Origin: an uncultured Clostridia bacterium | Lineage (GTDB): Bacteria > Bacillota_A > Clostridia > TANB77 > CAG-508 | Assembly (NCBI GenBank): GCA_944393295.1 | Contig: CALXZR010000039.1 | Coordinates: 4,689-68,688, forward strand | DNA: 64,000 nucleotides | Direction: 5' to 3' | Shown here: positions 8,420 to 17,376 of the stretch, piece by piece | Position numbering within the stretch: the stretch's first letter is position 1 | Layout: each line of letters starts with the position of its first letter | Position numbers and translations under genes: made by a program | Notes under the pieces: generated by a model | What the model was told of the DNA's origin: nothing | Database searches by the model: none | What the model saw: only the letters and a program-made list of their open reading frames with translations

Positions 8420-10339
8420 GTGGATAAGATAGAAAAAATAAAAAGACATATTACAGGAAAAAGAACTCTTATTTTGTCAATAATAGATATTTTTATCATT
8501 ATTATATCTTATTATTTAGGAACTGTATTTATTGCAGAAACAATGAATTTTACAGATTATTATATCACTAGATTAGTTAACTCATTATTAATTTCAATTA
8601 TTGTATATCAAATAGTTCTTCATATATCAAAGGTATATAGAAAAATAACTCGCTATGAAAATGGTAGGGATTATTTATTCTATATATTATTGTGTTTCAT
8701 TTCAGCTTGTATAATATCTTTAATTAGAAGACCACTGCAATATTTTACTGGAATAATAATTTCAGCTACAAAATTAAATATATTAGCAGGTTTATTTATA
8801 TCAATGATGATGATAGCATATAGATTGGCAATAAAATTTATTGCTTCATCAGAAATCTTTAGAAAAAATCATATAGATGAAGTAAATTCAGAACTAAAAA
8901 ATAATTTATTAATAATTGGTGCAGGTAGTGCCAGTAATGAAATTATAAAAACAATTAAAGATACAATGAGAGAATCTTATAATATAGTTGGCATTATAGA
9001 CGATAATCCAAATAAATTAAAACAAACAATATCTGGAGTTCCTGTTTTAGGAAATAGAAATGATATTGTAAGAATTTGTGAAAAGAATGATGTTAATTTA
9101 ATTTTCTTTTCTATTGCAAAGATTGATAATGAAAATAGAAAACAAATTTTAAATATTTGTCAAAATACTCAAGCTAAAGTAAGAATTTTACCAGGACTAG
9201 AAAATTTAATTAGAAATAAAAACGAAAATTTAATGAATAATTTAAGAGATATTGAAATTGAAGATGTATTAGGTAGAGAGCCAATAAAACTGGATAATAA
9301 GAACATTGAAAATTTAATAAAAGGAAATACGATACTTGTTACTGGTGGAGGAGGTTCAATTGGCTCTGAACTTTGTAGACAAATTATGAGTTATAATCCT
9401 GAAAGACTAGTAATGCTAGACATTTATGAAAATAGCCTATATGATATAGAACTTGAATTAAAAGATAAATATCCAGAAGCAAAAATAGATGCAATAATAG
9501 CAAGTATTCGTGATAAAAAGCGTTTAAATGAAATTTTTGCTAAATACAAACCTTTTTTAGTATTCCATGCAGCAGCACATAAACATGTTCCTTTAATGGA
9601 GCATAGTCCACAAGAAGCAATAAAAAATAATGTTTTTGGCACATACAATGTTATTAATGCTTGTGATAAATATAAAGTTAAAAAATTTATTCTAATATCA
9701 ACAGATAAAGCAGTTAATCCAACTAATATAATGGGAGCTACAAAGAGAATGTGCGAAATGATGGTACAAGCTAAGAATAAAGAAAGCAAAACAGAATATG
9801 CAGCAGTTAGATTTGGAAATGTATTAGGTAGCAATGGTTCTGTAGTTCCTTTATTTAAAAAACAAATATTAAAAGGTGGTCCAGTAACTGTAACTCATAA
9901 AGATATAACAAGATTTTTTATGACTATTCCAGAGGCAGTAGGTTTAGTTCTTCAAGCTATGACTTATGCAAAAGGAGGAGAAATCTTTGTTTTAGATATG
10001 GGAAAACCTGTAAAAATTTACGATTTGGCTACAAGTTTAATTAGACTATCTGGTTTAGTTCCAAACAAAGATATAAAAATTGAGGTAACAGGACTAAGAC
10101 CTGGAGAAAAGTTATATGAAGAGGTTTTAATGAATGAAGAAGGACTAGACAAAACTAGCCATGATAAAATATTTATTGCAGAGCCTTTAGATATAACAAC
10201 AAAAGAAATAAAAACTAAGTTAAATAAGCTAAATGCCATTATTGAAAAAGAAGATGTTGAATATGTAGATATAAAAAATGTTATTAAGGAAGTTGTTCCT
10301 ACTTTTAAAGAACCAGATTTAATAAATAAAGAAAAATAA
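8420..10339 (+). CDS. pglF: Membrane UDP-GlcNAc 4,6-dehydratase, PglF/CapD type
   Basis: A 639-aa protein: four N-terminal membrane helices (to about 140), a first Rossmann-like CoA/NAD-binding module (IIGAGSASNEI), then an extended SDR domain with VTGGGGSIGSELCRQI at about 306-321 and the PglF-type catalytic stretch STDKAVNPTNIMGATKR, where the usual Tyr of the YxxxK pair is Met. It converts UDP-GlcNAc to UDP-4-keto-6-deoxy-HexNAc, the first step to bacillosamine-type sugars. I prefer the GTG at 8420 because GGGGGA lies seven bases upstream; a TTG at 8405 would overlap that site. It is the first gene of the operon, 19 bases before the aminotransferase. Confidence 0.87.
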   Translation: MDKIEKIKRHITGKRTLILSIIDIFIIIISYYLGTVFIAETMNFTDYYITRLVNSLLISIIVYQIVLHISKVYRKITRYENGRDYLFYILLCFISACIISLIRRPLQYFTGIIISATKLNILAGLFISMMMIAYRLAIKFIASSEIFRKNHIDEVNSELKNNLLIIGAGSASNEIIKTIKDTMRESYNIVGIIDDNPNKLKQTISGVPVLGNRNDIVRICEKNDVNLIFFSIAKIDNENRKQILNICQNTQAKVRILPGLENLIRNKNENLMNNLRDIEIEDVLGREPIKLDNKNIENLIKGNTILVTGGGGSIGSELCRQIMSYNPERLVMLDIYENSLYDIELELKDKYPEAKIDAIIASIRDKKRLNEIFAKYKPFLVFHAAAHKHVPLMEHSPQEAIKNNVFGTYNVINACDKYKVKKFILISTDKAVNPTNIMGATKRMCEMMVQAKNKESKTEYAAVRFGNVLGSNGSVVPLFKKQILKGGPVTVTHKDITRFFMTIPEAVGLVLQAMTYAKGGEIFVLDMGKPVKIYDLATSLIRLSGLVPNKDIKIEVTGLRPGEKLYEEVLMNEEGLDKTSHDKIFIAEPLDITTKEIKTKLNKLNAIIEKEDVEYVDIKNVIKEVVPTFKEPDLINKEK

Positions 10340-10358
10340 AGAAAAGAGGTAAAAAATT

Positions 10359-11492
10359 ATGAGTAAAATCTATTTATCTTCACCACATATGTCTGACGAA
10401 GAGTATGAAAAAAATTTTATAAAAGAGGCTTTTGATACAAATTGGATAGCACCACTTGGAGAAAATGTAAATAAATTTGAAGAAGAACTAGCAAGATATG
10501 TTGGAGCAAAACATGCAGCAGCTTTGTCTTCTGGAACAGCAGCAATTCATATGGCATTAAAAGCTACTGGAGTTAGCAAAGGAGATGTAGTATTTTGCCA
10601 ATCACTTACATTTTCTGCATCAGCAAATCCTATTATATATGAAGGAGCTACTCCAGTATTTATTGAGAGTGAAAAAGAAAGTTGGAATATGTCTCCAGAG
10701 GCACTAGAAAAAGCTTTCGAAAAATATCCTAATCCAAAGGCTGTAATAGTAGTTAATCTATATGGAACTCCTGCAAATATGGATAAAATTGTTAAAATCT
10801 GTGAAAAATATAATGTAACTTTAATAGAGGATGCAGCAGAGAGTTTAGGTGCAACATATAAAGGAAAACAAACAGGAACTTTTGGAAAATATGGTGTATT
10901 TTCATTTAATGGAAATAAGATAATTACTACTAGTGGTGGAGGAATGCTAGTATCTGATGATGAAGAAAGAATAAAAAAAGTTAGATTTTGGTCAACTCAA
11001 GCAAGAGATAAGGCTCGTCATTATGAACACACAGAAATAGGCTATAATTATAGAATGAGCAATATTTTAGCAGGAATTGGAAGAGGTCAATTAAAAGTTT
11101 TAAATAGTAGAATTGAAAAGAAAACAGAAATATACAATACTTATAAAGAAGCATTTAAAGATATTAAAGATATAGAAATGAAGGAAATTCCAGAAAATAC
11201 TGTTCCAAATCATTGGTTATCTGTTATTACAATAAAGGAAGATAGCAAAGTTAAACCTTTAGATATAATGATTGCTTTAGAAAATGAAAATATTGAGTCA
11301 AGACCAGTTTGGAAACCAATGCATCTTCAACCAGTATTTAAAAAATATGATTTTATAAGTACAGCTAAAGAGGGAGAAAAATCTATTTCAGAAGATGTAT
11401 TTAATAGAGGCGTTTGCCTACCTTCAGACACAAAACTAACAAAAGAAGAGATGGATAGAATTATTTCAATAATAAAGAATTTATTTAAATAG
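10359..11492 (+). CDS. pglE: PLP-dependent DegT/DnrJ/EryC1 aminotransferase, PglE-like
   Basis: A 377-aa sugar aminotransferase. It begins with IYLSSPHMSDEEYEKNFI and FDTNWIAPLGENVNKFE, near-diagnostic for the PglE/LegC group, has SSGTAAIHMAL for phosphate binding, IEDAAESLGA with the PLP-pyridine Asp, and the PLP lysine K187 in FNGNKIITTSGGGM. It should add an amino group at C4 of the keto sugar made by the preceding dehydratase, giving UDP-4-amino-4,6-dideoxy-GlcNAc. AAGAGG precedes the ATG. It is full length for the family. A strong hairpin lies between this gene and the next. Confidence 0.87.
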   Translation: MSKIYLSSPHMSDEEYEKNFIKEAFDTNWIAPLGENVNKFEEELARYVGAKHAAALSSGTAAIHMALKATGVSKGDVVFCQSLTFSASANPIIYEGATPVFIESEKESWNMSPEALEKAFEKYPNPKAVIVVNLYGTPANMDKIVKICEKYNVTLIEDAAESLGATYKGKQTGTFGKYGVFSFNGNKIITTSGGGMLVSDDEERIKKVRFWSTQARDKARHYEHTEIGYNYRMSNILAGIGRGQLKVLNSRIEKKTEIYNTYKEAFKDIKDIEMKEIPENTVPNHWLSVITIKEDSKVKPLDIMIALENENIESRPVWKPMHLQPVFKKYDFISTAKEGEKSISEDVFNRGVCLPSDTKLTKEEMDRIISIIKNLFK

Positions 11493-11503
11493 ATATTTTA
11501 TAG

Positions 11504-11544
11504 ATTTATATACTAGATTACTTTTAGTTTTCTAGTATATAAAT
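11504..11544 (+). repeat. Perfect 14-bp inverted repeat between pglE-like and pglC-like genes
   Basis: ATTTATATACTAGA (11504-11517) pairs perfectly with TCTAGTATATAAAT (11531-11544) around a 13-base loop, in the only sizeable gap of the early operon. It is followed by TTTGATTT, not a clean T run, so it may be a partial terminator, an RNA processing or stability hairpin, or a protein site. Confidence 0.6.
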
Positions 11545-11562
11545 TTGATTTAGGAGAATTTT

Positions 11563-12939
11563 ATGTACGAAAAATATATAAAAAGGTTTCTGGACTTTTT
11601 TATTAGTTTAATAGCAATAATTATATTATCGCCAATTTTTTTAATTGTTGCTATTTTAGTTAGATTAAAGCTTGGAAAGCCAATAATTTTTAAACAAAAA
11701 AGACCTGGAAAAAATGAAAAGATATTTACTTTATATAAATTTAGAACTATGACAGATGAAAAAGATAAAGATGGAAATTTGTTACCAGATAGCAAAAGGC
11801 TAACTAAATTTGGAAAAATCTTAAGAAGTACAAGCCTGGATGAATTGCCAGAATTAATTAATATTCTAAAAGGCGAAATGAGTTTAATAGGTCCAAGACC
11901 ACTTGCGGTATCATATCTACCATATTATAACGAGAAAGAAAAACATAGACATGATGTAAGACCAGGCTTAACAGGTTTAGCACAAATAAATGGAAGAAAT
12001 AATCTAAATTGGGAAGAAAGATTTGCTTATGATTTACAATATGTAAATAATATTAGCTTTATAAATGATTTAAAAATTTTTCTAAAAACCTTTTTAAAAG
12101 TTTTTAAGAAGGAAGATATTAGTGTTAGGGGAACTGGAAAAACTATAGATTTTGATAAATATAGAGGAAAACAAAATATGATTAAATTGGAAAAAAAAGA
12201 AGAATTAGACAGAATATCTAAATTTTTTACAGATACTAGATTTAATATGGGAAAATCAGTTTTGCAAGATCTAATGGGTGAAGCCTATGTAGCTGATAAA
12301 GAAAAACCAAACTTTGCTTATTTGCTAATAAGAGCATATTGTTTTATAAATGGAGATGAAACTTCTCAGAAAGCTGAAATGGCAATTAAAAATTTACCAA
12401 ATACTTGCAAATGTATTGTACCAGGAGACAATTGGAAGAAATTAGTAGAAAAAGTATATGCTAATAATTTTAAAAAAGGAAAAAGATATTCAATAAAAAA
12501 AGAAGGAGATATTTTTGACAGAGAAAAATTAAAAAAATATGTTAATTCTTTAGATAAAAATTATACTATAAAAGAAATAGATGGAGAATTATATAATAAA
12601 ATTCAAGCTACAGATTCTTATGTAACTAATTTAAATATGACAGACGATTATAAGAACAAAGGAATAGGAGTATGTGCTCTAAAAGATGATGTAATTGTAG
12701 GAGTTGCTACTTCTAATATAATATATAACGATGGAATTGAAATAAATATAAAAGTAAGTGATGAGCATAGAAGAAAGGGAATTGGTACAGCAATATCTGC
12801 TAAATTAATATTAAATTGTTTAGAAAAAGGTTTGTATCCTAGCTGGGATGCAGCAAACTTAAATTCAGTAGGACTTGCCGAAAAATTGGGATATCACTTA
12901 GAAAAAGAATATGATGTATATTTTATAAATCAGAATTAA
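11563..12939 (+). CDS. Undecaprenyl-phosphate sugar-phosphate transferase (PglC-like) fused to a GNAT acetyltransferase
   Basis: A 458-aa two-domain protein. Residues 1-200 are a monotopic sugar transferase: membrane re-entrant helix at about 11-35, RPGKNEKIFTLYKFRTM, the catalytic Asp-Glu pair D93-E94 in SLDELPELIN, and LIGPRPL. From about 205 a linker leads to a GNAT-like half, with acceptor-side helices and the acetyl-CoA loop DEHRRKGIGTAISAKL near 405-420, then WDAANLNSVGLAEKLGY. Bacillosamine synthesis needs an N-acetyltransferase and a phosphoglycosyl transferase; here both seem to sit in one chain, but the acetyltransferase is GNAT and not the usual left-handed beta-helix PglD. RBS TAGGAG lies seven bases before the ATG. 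Confidence 0.83.
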   Translation: MYEKYIKRFLDFFISLIAIIILSPIFLIVAILVRLKLGKPIIFKQKRPGKNEKIFTLYKFRTMTDEKDKDGNLLPDSKRLTKFGKILRSTSLDELPELINILKGEMSLIGPRPLAVSYLPYYNEKEKHRHDVRPGLTGLAQINGRNNLNWEERFAYDLQYVNNISFINDLKIFLKTFLKVFKKEDISVRGTGKTIDFDKYRGKQNMIKLEKKEELDRISKFFTDTRFNMGKSVLQDLMGEAYVADKEKPNFAYLLIRAYCFINGDETSQKAEMAIKNLPNTCKCIVPGDNWKKLVEKVYANNFKKGKRYSIKKEGDIFDREKLKKYVNSLDKNYTIKEIDGELYNKIQATDSYVTNLNMTDDYKNKGIGVCALKDDVIVGVATSNIIYNDGIEINIKVSDEHRRKGIGTAISAKLILNCLEKGLYPSWDAANLNSVGLAEKLGYHLEKEYDVYFINQN

Positions 12940-12966
12940 AATTCTAGAAAGGAATTCTATTATAAA

Positions 12967-14022
12967 ATGGAAATTGGAAGCGAATTTTGGCTAGAGGATA
13001 ATCTTATTAAAAATAGTTCTAAGGACTTTTGGAAATTTGGAGAAGATATGGAGTTTTTAATGTCTGGTAGAACGGCTATAGATTATATCTTGCAAGATAT
13101 TGAAAATACAAGAACTATAAAAAATGTATATTTTCCATCTTATTGCTGTGAATCTATGTTAATTCCTTTTAGGAAAAGAAATTTAAATATTAAATTTTAC
13201 GAAGTAGATTTTGATGGAAATTTAAAATATAATATAGATACAAACTATAAATGTGATATATTTTTTGCTATGAACTATTTTGGATATACTTCTACAAATA
13301 TGGAAGAATATGTACAAGCATTTAAGGAAAAAGGTAGCCTTGTTATAGAGGATGTAACTCATAGCTTACTTAGTAAAAAGATTTTTTCAGAGGGGACAGA
13401 TTATATTTTTGCAAGTTTAAGAAAATGGTTTCCAATTTTGACAGGAGCTTTTGCTGCAAAACTACATGGTAAGTTTGAATTAGATAAAGAACTTTCTGAA
13501 AATTCAGAGCTATTAAACCAAAGAATATTAGCCATGGAAAATAAGAAAAAATATATTGAAAATAACTGCAAGGACAATTCTTTAAAAGAAGAGTATTTGA
13601 ATGAGTATAAAATGGCTAAGAGACTTTTAGAAGAAAAATATGAAAATTATGCTATGGATTCTAAATCAAAAGAGATTTTATTTAATTTAGATATTGAGAA
13701 AATAAAAAAATCTAGAAAAGCAAATTCAGAAATAATATATAGCAAATTAAAAAATACTAAAAAATTAAGTTTTTTAGTAAATGAACAAAAAGAAGAAGAC
13801 TGTTTAATTTTTGTACCTATAATTTTAAAACAGGAATTAAGAGATGAGCTAAGACAAGAACTAATAAAAAAACAAATTTATTGTCCAATACATTGGCCTA
13901 TAGATAATAATTTAAATAATATATATACTAGAGAATTATCCTTAGTATGTGATCAAAGATATTCAAAAGAACAAATAGAAGAATATATTAAAATAATTTT
14001 AAAATATTTGAAAGAGGATTAA
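12967..14022 (+). CDS. Divergent PLP-dependent aminotransferase-fold protein of the glycan locus
   Basis: A 351-aa protein with a fold-type I layout close to DegT enzymes but divergent. It shows SGRTAIDYIL (phosphate loop), VYFPSYCCESML, IEDVTHSLLS (Asp for the pyridine nitrogen) and a candidate Schiff-base lysine K153 in ASLRKWFPILTGAF. The C-terminal part is helical and charged. It starts 27 bases after the fused transferase and ends four bases before a FemAB-like gene, so the two are tightly coupled. It probably aminates or binds an amino-sugar or amino-acid precursor for the decoration made by the following genes; substrate unknown. Confidence 0.65.
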   Translation: MEIGSEFWLEDNLIKNSSKDFWKFGEDMEFLMSGRTAIDYILQDIENTRTIKNVYFPSYCCESMLIPFRKRNLNIKFYEVDFDGNLKYNIDTNYKCDIFFAMNYFGYTSTNMEEYVQAFKEKGSLVIEDVTHSLLSKKIFSEGTDYIFASLRKWFPILTGAFAAKLHGKFELDKELSENSELLNQRILAMENKKKYIENNCKDNSLKEEYLNEYKMAKRLLEEKYENYAMDSKSKEILFNLDIEKIKKSRKANSEIIYSKLKNTKKLSFLVNEQKEEDCLIFVPIILKQELRDELRQELIKKQIYCPIHWPIDNNLNNIYTRELSLVCDQRYSKEQIEEYIKIILKYLKED

Positions 14023-14025
14023 AAA

Positions 14026-15012
14026 GTGAGTAAAATACAAGATATATATTTTGAAAAAAATTATGCTAAATTATATGAGAAAATTGAAAAAGGACAAGCT
14101 TATGAATTTACTTTAGAAAACGAATATGGAAAAATAACAAATTTATTTCTAAAGAGAGAAATTCCAATTAACATAGATGGAAAAAAATATTATGACATAG
14201 TTACTCCATATGGATATGGTGGACCAATTATTCATAATTTTTCAGACAAAGAAAAATTACTTAATATATATGAAGAAAAATTTAGTAAATATTGTGAGGA
14301 AAATAATATAGTAAGTGAGTTTATACGTTTTCATCCAATAGTTCAAAATGCTCTAGATTTTGAAAAAATTTATTCACCAATATATATGAGAAAAACTTTA
14401 GTAACTAATTTAAAAGATTATGAAGATCCTATTCAATCTCAATTTAGTAAAAGTTGCAGAAAAAATATTAGACAAGCTCTAAATAAAGGAATTACTTTTA
14501 AAGTTACAGAAAAGCCAGATAGTATAGGTGCTTTTAAAGAAATTTACTATTCAACTATGGACAGAAATAAAGCAACTGATTACTATTATTTTGATGATGA
14601 ATATTTTGCAAATGTATTAAAATATTTTAAAGAAAATGTAATTTTAGTTGAGGCAATATTTGAAGAAAAAACAATTGCGGCAGGACTATATTTTGTGTAT
14701 AATAAAACCATTCATATACATTTATCTGGAACTCTTACAGAATATTTGTATTTGTCTCCAGCCTACATTCTAAGATACGCAGTAACTTTATGGGGAAAAG
14801 AGCATAATTATGAGATTATACATCATGGTGGGGGACGCTCTAATTCAGAAGAAGATACTCTATATTTATTTAAAAGAAATTTTGCTAAATTAGAACAAAC
14901 AGATTTTTATATCGGAAAAAAGATATGGAATGAAAATATTTATAATAGAATGTGTGAGGAAAAAAATATTTCTACAAAAGAGGAATTTTTTCCAGCATAT
15001 AGAAAGGTTTAG
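14026..15012 (+). CDS. FemAB/GNAT-like aminoacyl- or acyltransferase
   Basis: A 328-aa protein of the FemAB-like GNAT superfamily (Acetyltransf_6 type), which includes peptidoglycan bridge enzymes and exopolysaccharide-locus relatives. Visible: RKTLVTNLKDYED, then KSCRKNIRQALNKGI (typical FemX/FemA helix before the second GNAT half), FEEKTIAAGLYFVYNKTIHIHLSGT, and HHGGGRSNSEEDTLYLFKRNFAK, the usual C-terminal stretch. It likely transfers an activated acyl or aminoacyl group to a lipid-linked sugar. The start is GTG at 14026, three bases after the previous stop, with AAGAGG upstream. Confidence 0.75.
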   Translation: MSKIQDIYFEKNYAKLYEKIEKGQAYEFTLENEYGKITNLFLKREIPINIDGKKYYDIVTPYGYGGPIIHNFSDKEKLLNIYEEKFSKYCEENNIVSEFIRFHPIVQNALDFEKIYSPIYMRKTLVTNLKDYEDPIQSQFSKSCRKNIRQALNKGITFKVTEKPDSIGAFKEIYYSTMDRNKATDYYYFDDEYFANVLKYFKENVILVEAIFEEKTIAAGLYFVYNKTIHIHLSGTLTEYLYLSPAYILRYAVTLWGKEHNYEIIHHGGGRSNSEEDTLYLFKRNFAKLEQTDFYIGKKIWNENIYNRMCEEKNISTKEEFFPAYRKV

Positions 15013-15014
15013 AT

Positions 15015-16301
15015 ATGAATTTTAGATGGTATTTATTTTGGTTTCAAGATTTTTTAAAAGGTGGAAATATACGAAAAGCATATAAAGATATACAAGACTG
15101 CTTTATAGATGGAAACAAAGATATTGATGATGATATAAATAATTTATTAAAACATGCTAAAGAAACAACTAATTACTATAAAAATTTTGATTATACTTCA
15201 ATAAAAAACTTTCCTGTTATGAATAAGAAAAAAATTATAGATAACTATGATGATATTTTATCTAATACCTATACAGGACAAAAATTACATAAAATGTCAA
15301 CAAGTGGTTCAACCGGCACACCATTTACAGTTGTTCAAGATAAAAGAAAAAGAAATAGAGTAATTGCTGCTGTTTTATTTTTTGGAAAGCAATGTGGATA
15401 TACTTTTGGAGAAAAGCAAATGTTTTTACGAGTTTGGGTAAAGAGTATAAGAAAGAGCAAATTAAAGAAATTTTTGCAAAATATGATTCCAGAAGATATA
15501 TCTAATTTAGATACAGAAAAAATGAAGGAAATAGAACAGATTTTAAAAAATGAAAAAAAATTAAGCAATATACTATCCTATGCTTCTACATTAGACAAGC
15601 TTTCAAAATATTTAGAGGAAAAAAATTGCACTCCAAAAGATTTTTCTGTAAAATCAATAATAAGTGGATCAGAATTATTGCAAGATACTACTAGAGAACG
15701 CTTACAAAAAGTCTTTGGATGTAATATTGTTTCTAGATATGCAAACGAAGAAAATGGAATATTAGGACAAGAATGTTTAACTGAGCATAATGAATTTCAT
15801 TTAAATGTAGCAGATTATTATTTTGAATTTCTAAAATTAGATGAGGATATTCCAGCAAAAGAGGGAGAAGTTGCTAGAATAGTAATTACTGACTTATATA
15901 ATTATGCTTTGCCAATGATAAGATATGATACAGGTGATTTAGCAATAGTATCAAAAGCAAAGTGTGGAACTAATACAAAAGTTATTTCCAAAATATTTGG
16001 TAGAAAAGTCGATTTGATATATAATACAAAAGGAGAAATTCTATCGCCACATTATATTACAAATACTATGTGGGAATCTAAAAATATAATACAATTTAAA
16101 TTTACACAAAAAGGTAAAAAAGATTATACCATTTTACTTAATGTAACAGAAAATTTTTGTGATGAAGAAAAAATAATTAATACCTTTAAAAAAATTTTAG
16201 GTGATGATGCTAATATTAAAATTGAATATACAAATGAAATACCAGTATTAAGTTCTGGCAAAAGAAAATATATAGAAAACTTATATACAAAAAATAATTA
16301 A
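15015..16301 (+). CDS. CapK/PaaK-like adenylate-forming enzyme
   Basis: A 428-aa protein of the phenylacetate-CoA ligase-like family. The AMP-binding loop is STSGSTGTPFTV near residues 96-107; SIISGSELL and RYANEENGILGQEC follow, with the conserved Asp in IRYDTGDLAIVS. In capsule and polysaccharide loci such CapK-like proteins are thought to activate a carboxylic acid as acyl-AMP for transfer to sugar amines. It overlaps the same transcription unit, starting two bases after the FemAB-like stop, which points to a joint activate-and-transfer step. No CoA-ligase C-terminal oddity is visible. Confidence 0.8.
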   Translation: MNFRWYLFWFQDFLKGGNIRKAYKDIQDCFIDGNKDIDDDINNLLKHAKETTNYYKNFDYTSIKNFPVMNKKKIIDNYDDILSNTYTGQKLHKMSTSGSTGTPFTVVQDKRKRNRVIAAVLFFGKQCGYTFGEKQMFLRVWVKSIRKSKLKKFLQNMIPEDISNLDTEKMKEIEQILKNEKKLSNILSYASTLDKLSKYLEEKNCTPKDFSVKSIISGSELLQDTTRERLQKVFGCNIVSRYANEENGILGQECLTEHNEFHLNVADYYFEFLKLDEDIPAKEGEVARIVITDLYNYALPMIRYDTGDLAIVSKAKCGTNTKVISKIFGRKVDLIYNTKGEILSPHYITNTMWESKNIIQFKFTQKGKKDYTILLNVTENFCDEEKIINTFKKILGDDANIKIEYTNEIPVLSSGKRKYIENLYTKNN

Positions 16302-16314
16302 AAGGAGAATCTAT

Positions 16315-17364
16315 GTGAAATTACTAATTTTAGGAGATTTAGCTTGTCCTGAAAAAGAAGATGTTATAAAACTAAGAAATTTAATTAATTTATTTAAAGA
16401 TAAAGTTATTATAGCTAATCTAGAAGGATTATTAGTAGATAAAAAAGATGCATTAGAAAAATACAACAATGCTTTATTTAACAATATAGAAGTTTTAGAA
16501 ATATTTAAAGAGACAAAAAAAACAATTTTCTCTTTGGCAAATAATCACATAAAAGATATACCAGAAGTCTTTGATTATACAATAGAAAAACTTAATGAAA
16601 AAAATATAGGATTTGCAGGAGCAAGTAGAATAGAAGAGGAAAGTAGTAAACCTTATATATTTAAAGATGGAAGTAAAGAAATAGTTGTATTTACTCATTG
16701 CTGGAATGTTATGAGTGAAATTATATATAATAAATCTAAAGATATATATATAAATGATGTAGATTACGAGAAATTTATAAATCAAGTAAAAAGATACAAG
16801 CAAGAGCATCCAAACTCATATATTATAACATATTTGCATTGGAATTTTGATTTTGAAAAATTACCTTTCCCGGCTCATAGAGTAATTGCTACTAAATTAG
16901 CCCAAAATGGAGCAAATTTAATTTTAGGTGGACATTCTCATTTAGTAAATGGAGCAGAAAAAATAAATAATTCTATTGCAGTATATGGTTTTGGAAATTT
17001 TTATATACCTAGCAATAAATTTTTAAATAAAAAGCTAATTTATCCAAAAGAAAGTAAATTAACATTAGCTTTAGAATTAGATTTTGAAGAGAATAAAGCC
17101 AAATGTTATTGGATAGAAAATTCAGAAAAAGATATAAGAATAATTAAAGACGAAGACTTTGATTCTGGTGATTTAATTAACAGATATTCTCCATTTAGAG
17201 ATATGGAGGAGAGGAAATATAAAAAATATTTTAAAGAAAAAAGAGCTAAAAGAACATTAGTACCAATTTGGTATAATGAAAAAAATAGTTTTATAAATAA
17301 ATTAAAAGATTATTTTATATTAGCAAGAATGAAATTAATTAGATATTTAAAAAATATTAAATAA
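16315..17364 (+). CDS. CapA-family metallophosphatase-like protein
   Basis: A 349-aa protein of the CapA/poly-gamma-glutamate synthesis family, a calcineurin-like fold. Metal-site motifs in order: GDLACPE near the start, IANLEGLL, SLANNHIKD, LHWNFDFE and LGGHSHLVNG, then IAVYGFGNFY. It lacks the N-terminal membrane anchor of PgsA/CapA and seems cytosolic. In capsule loci, members take part in amide-linked polymer formation. The GTG at 16315 is preceded by AAAGGAG; an ATG at 16313 reads straight into TGA, so GTG is the start. It sits between the CapK-like and glycosyltransferase genes. Confidence 0.82.
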   Translation: MKLLILGDLACPEKEDVIKLRNLINLFKDKVIIANLEGLLVDKKDALEKYNNALFNNIEVLEIFKETKKTIFSLANNHIKDIPEVFDYTIEKLNEKNIGFAGASRIEEESSKPYIFKDGSKEIVVFTHCWNVMSEIIYNKSKDIYINDVDYEKFINQVKRYKQEHPNSYIITYLHWNFDFEKLPFPAHRVIATKLAQNGANLILGGHSHLVNGAEKINNSIAVYGFGNFYIPSNKFLNKKLIYPKESKLTLALELDFEENKAKCYWIENSEKDIRIIKDEDFDSGDLINRYSPFRDMEERKYKKYFKEKRAKRTLVPIWYNEKNSFINKLKDYFILARMKLIRYLKNIK

Positions 17365-17376
17365 TGGAGAAATATA

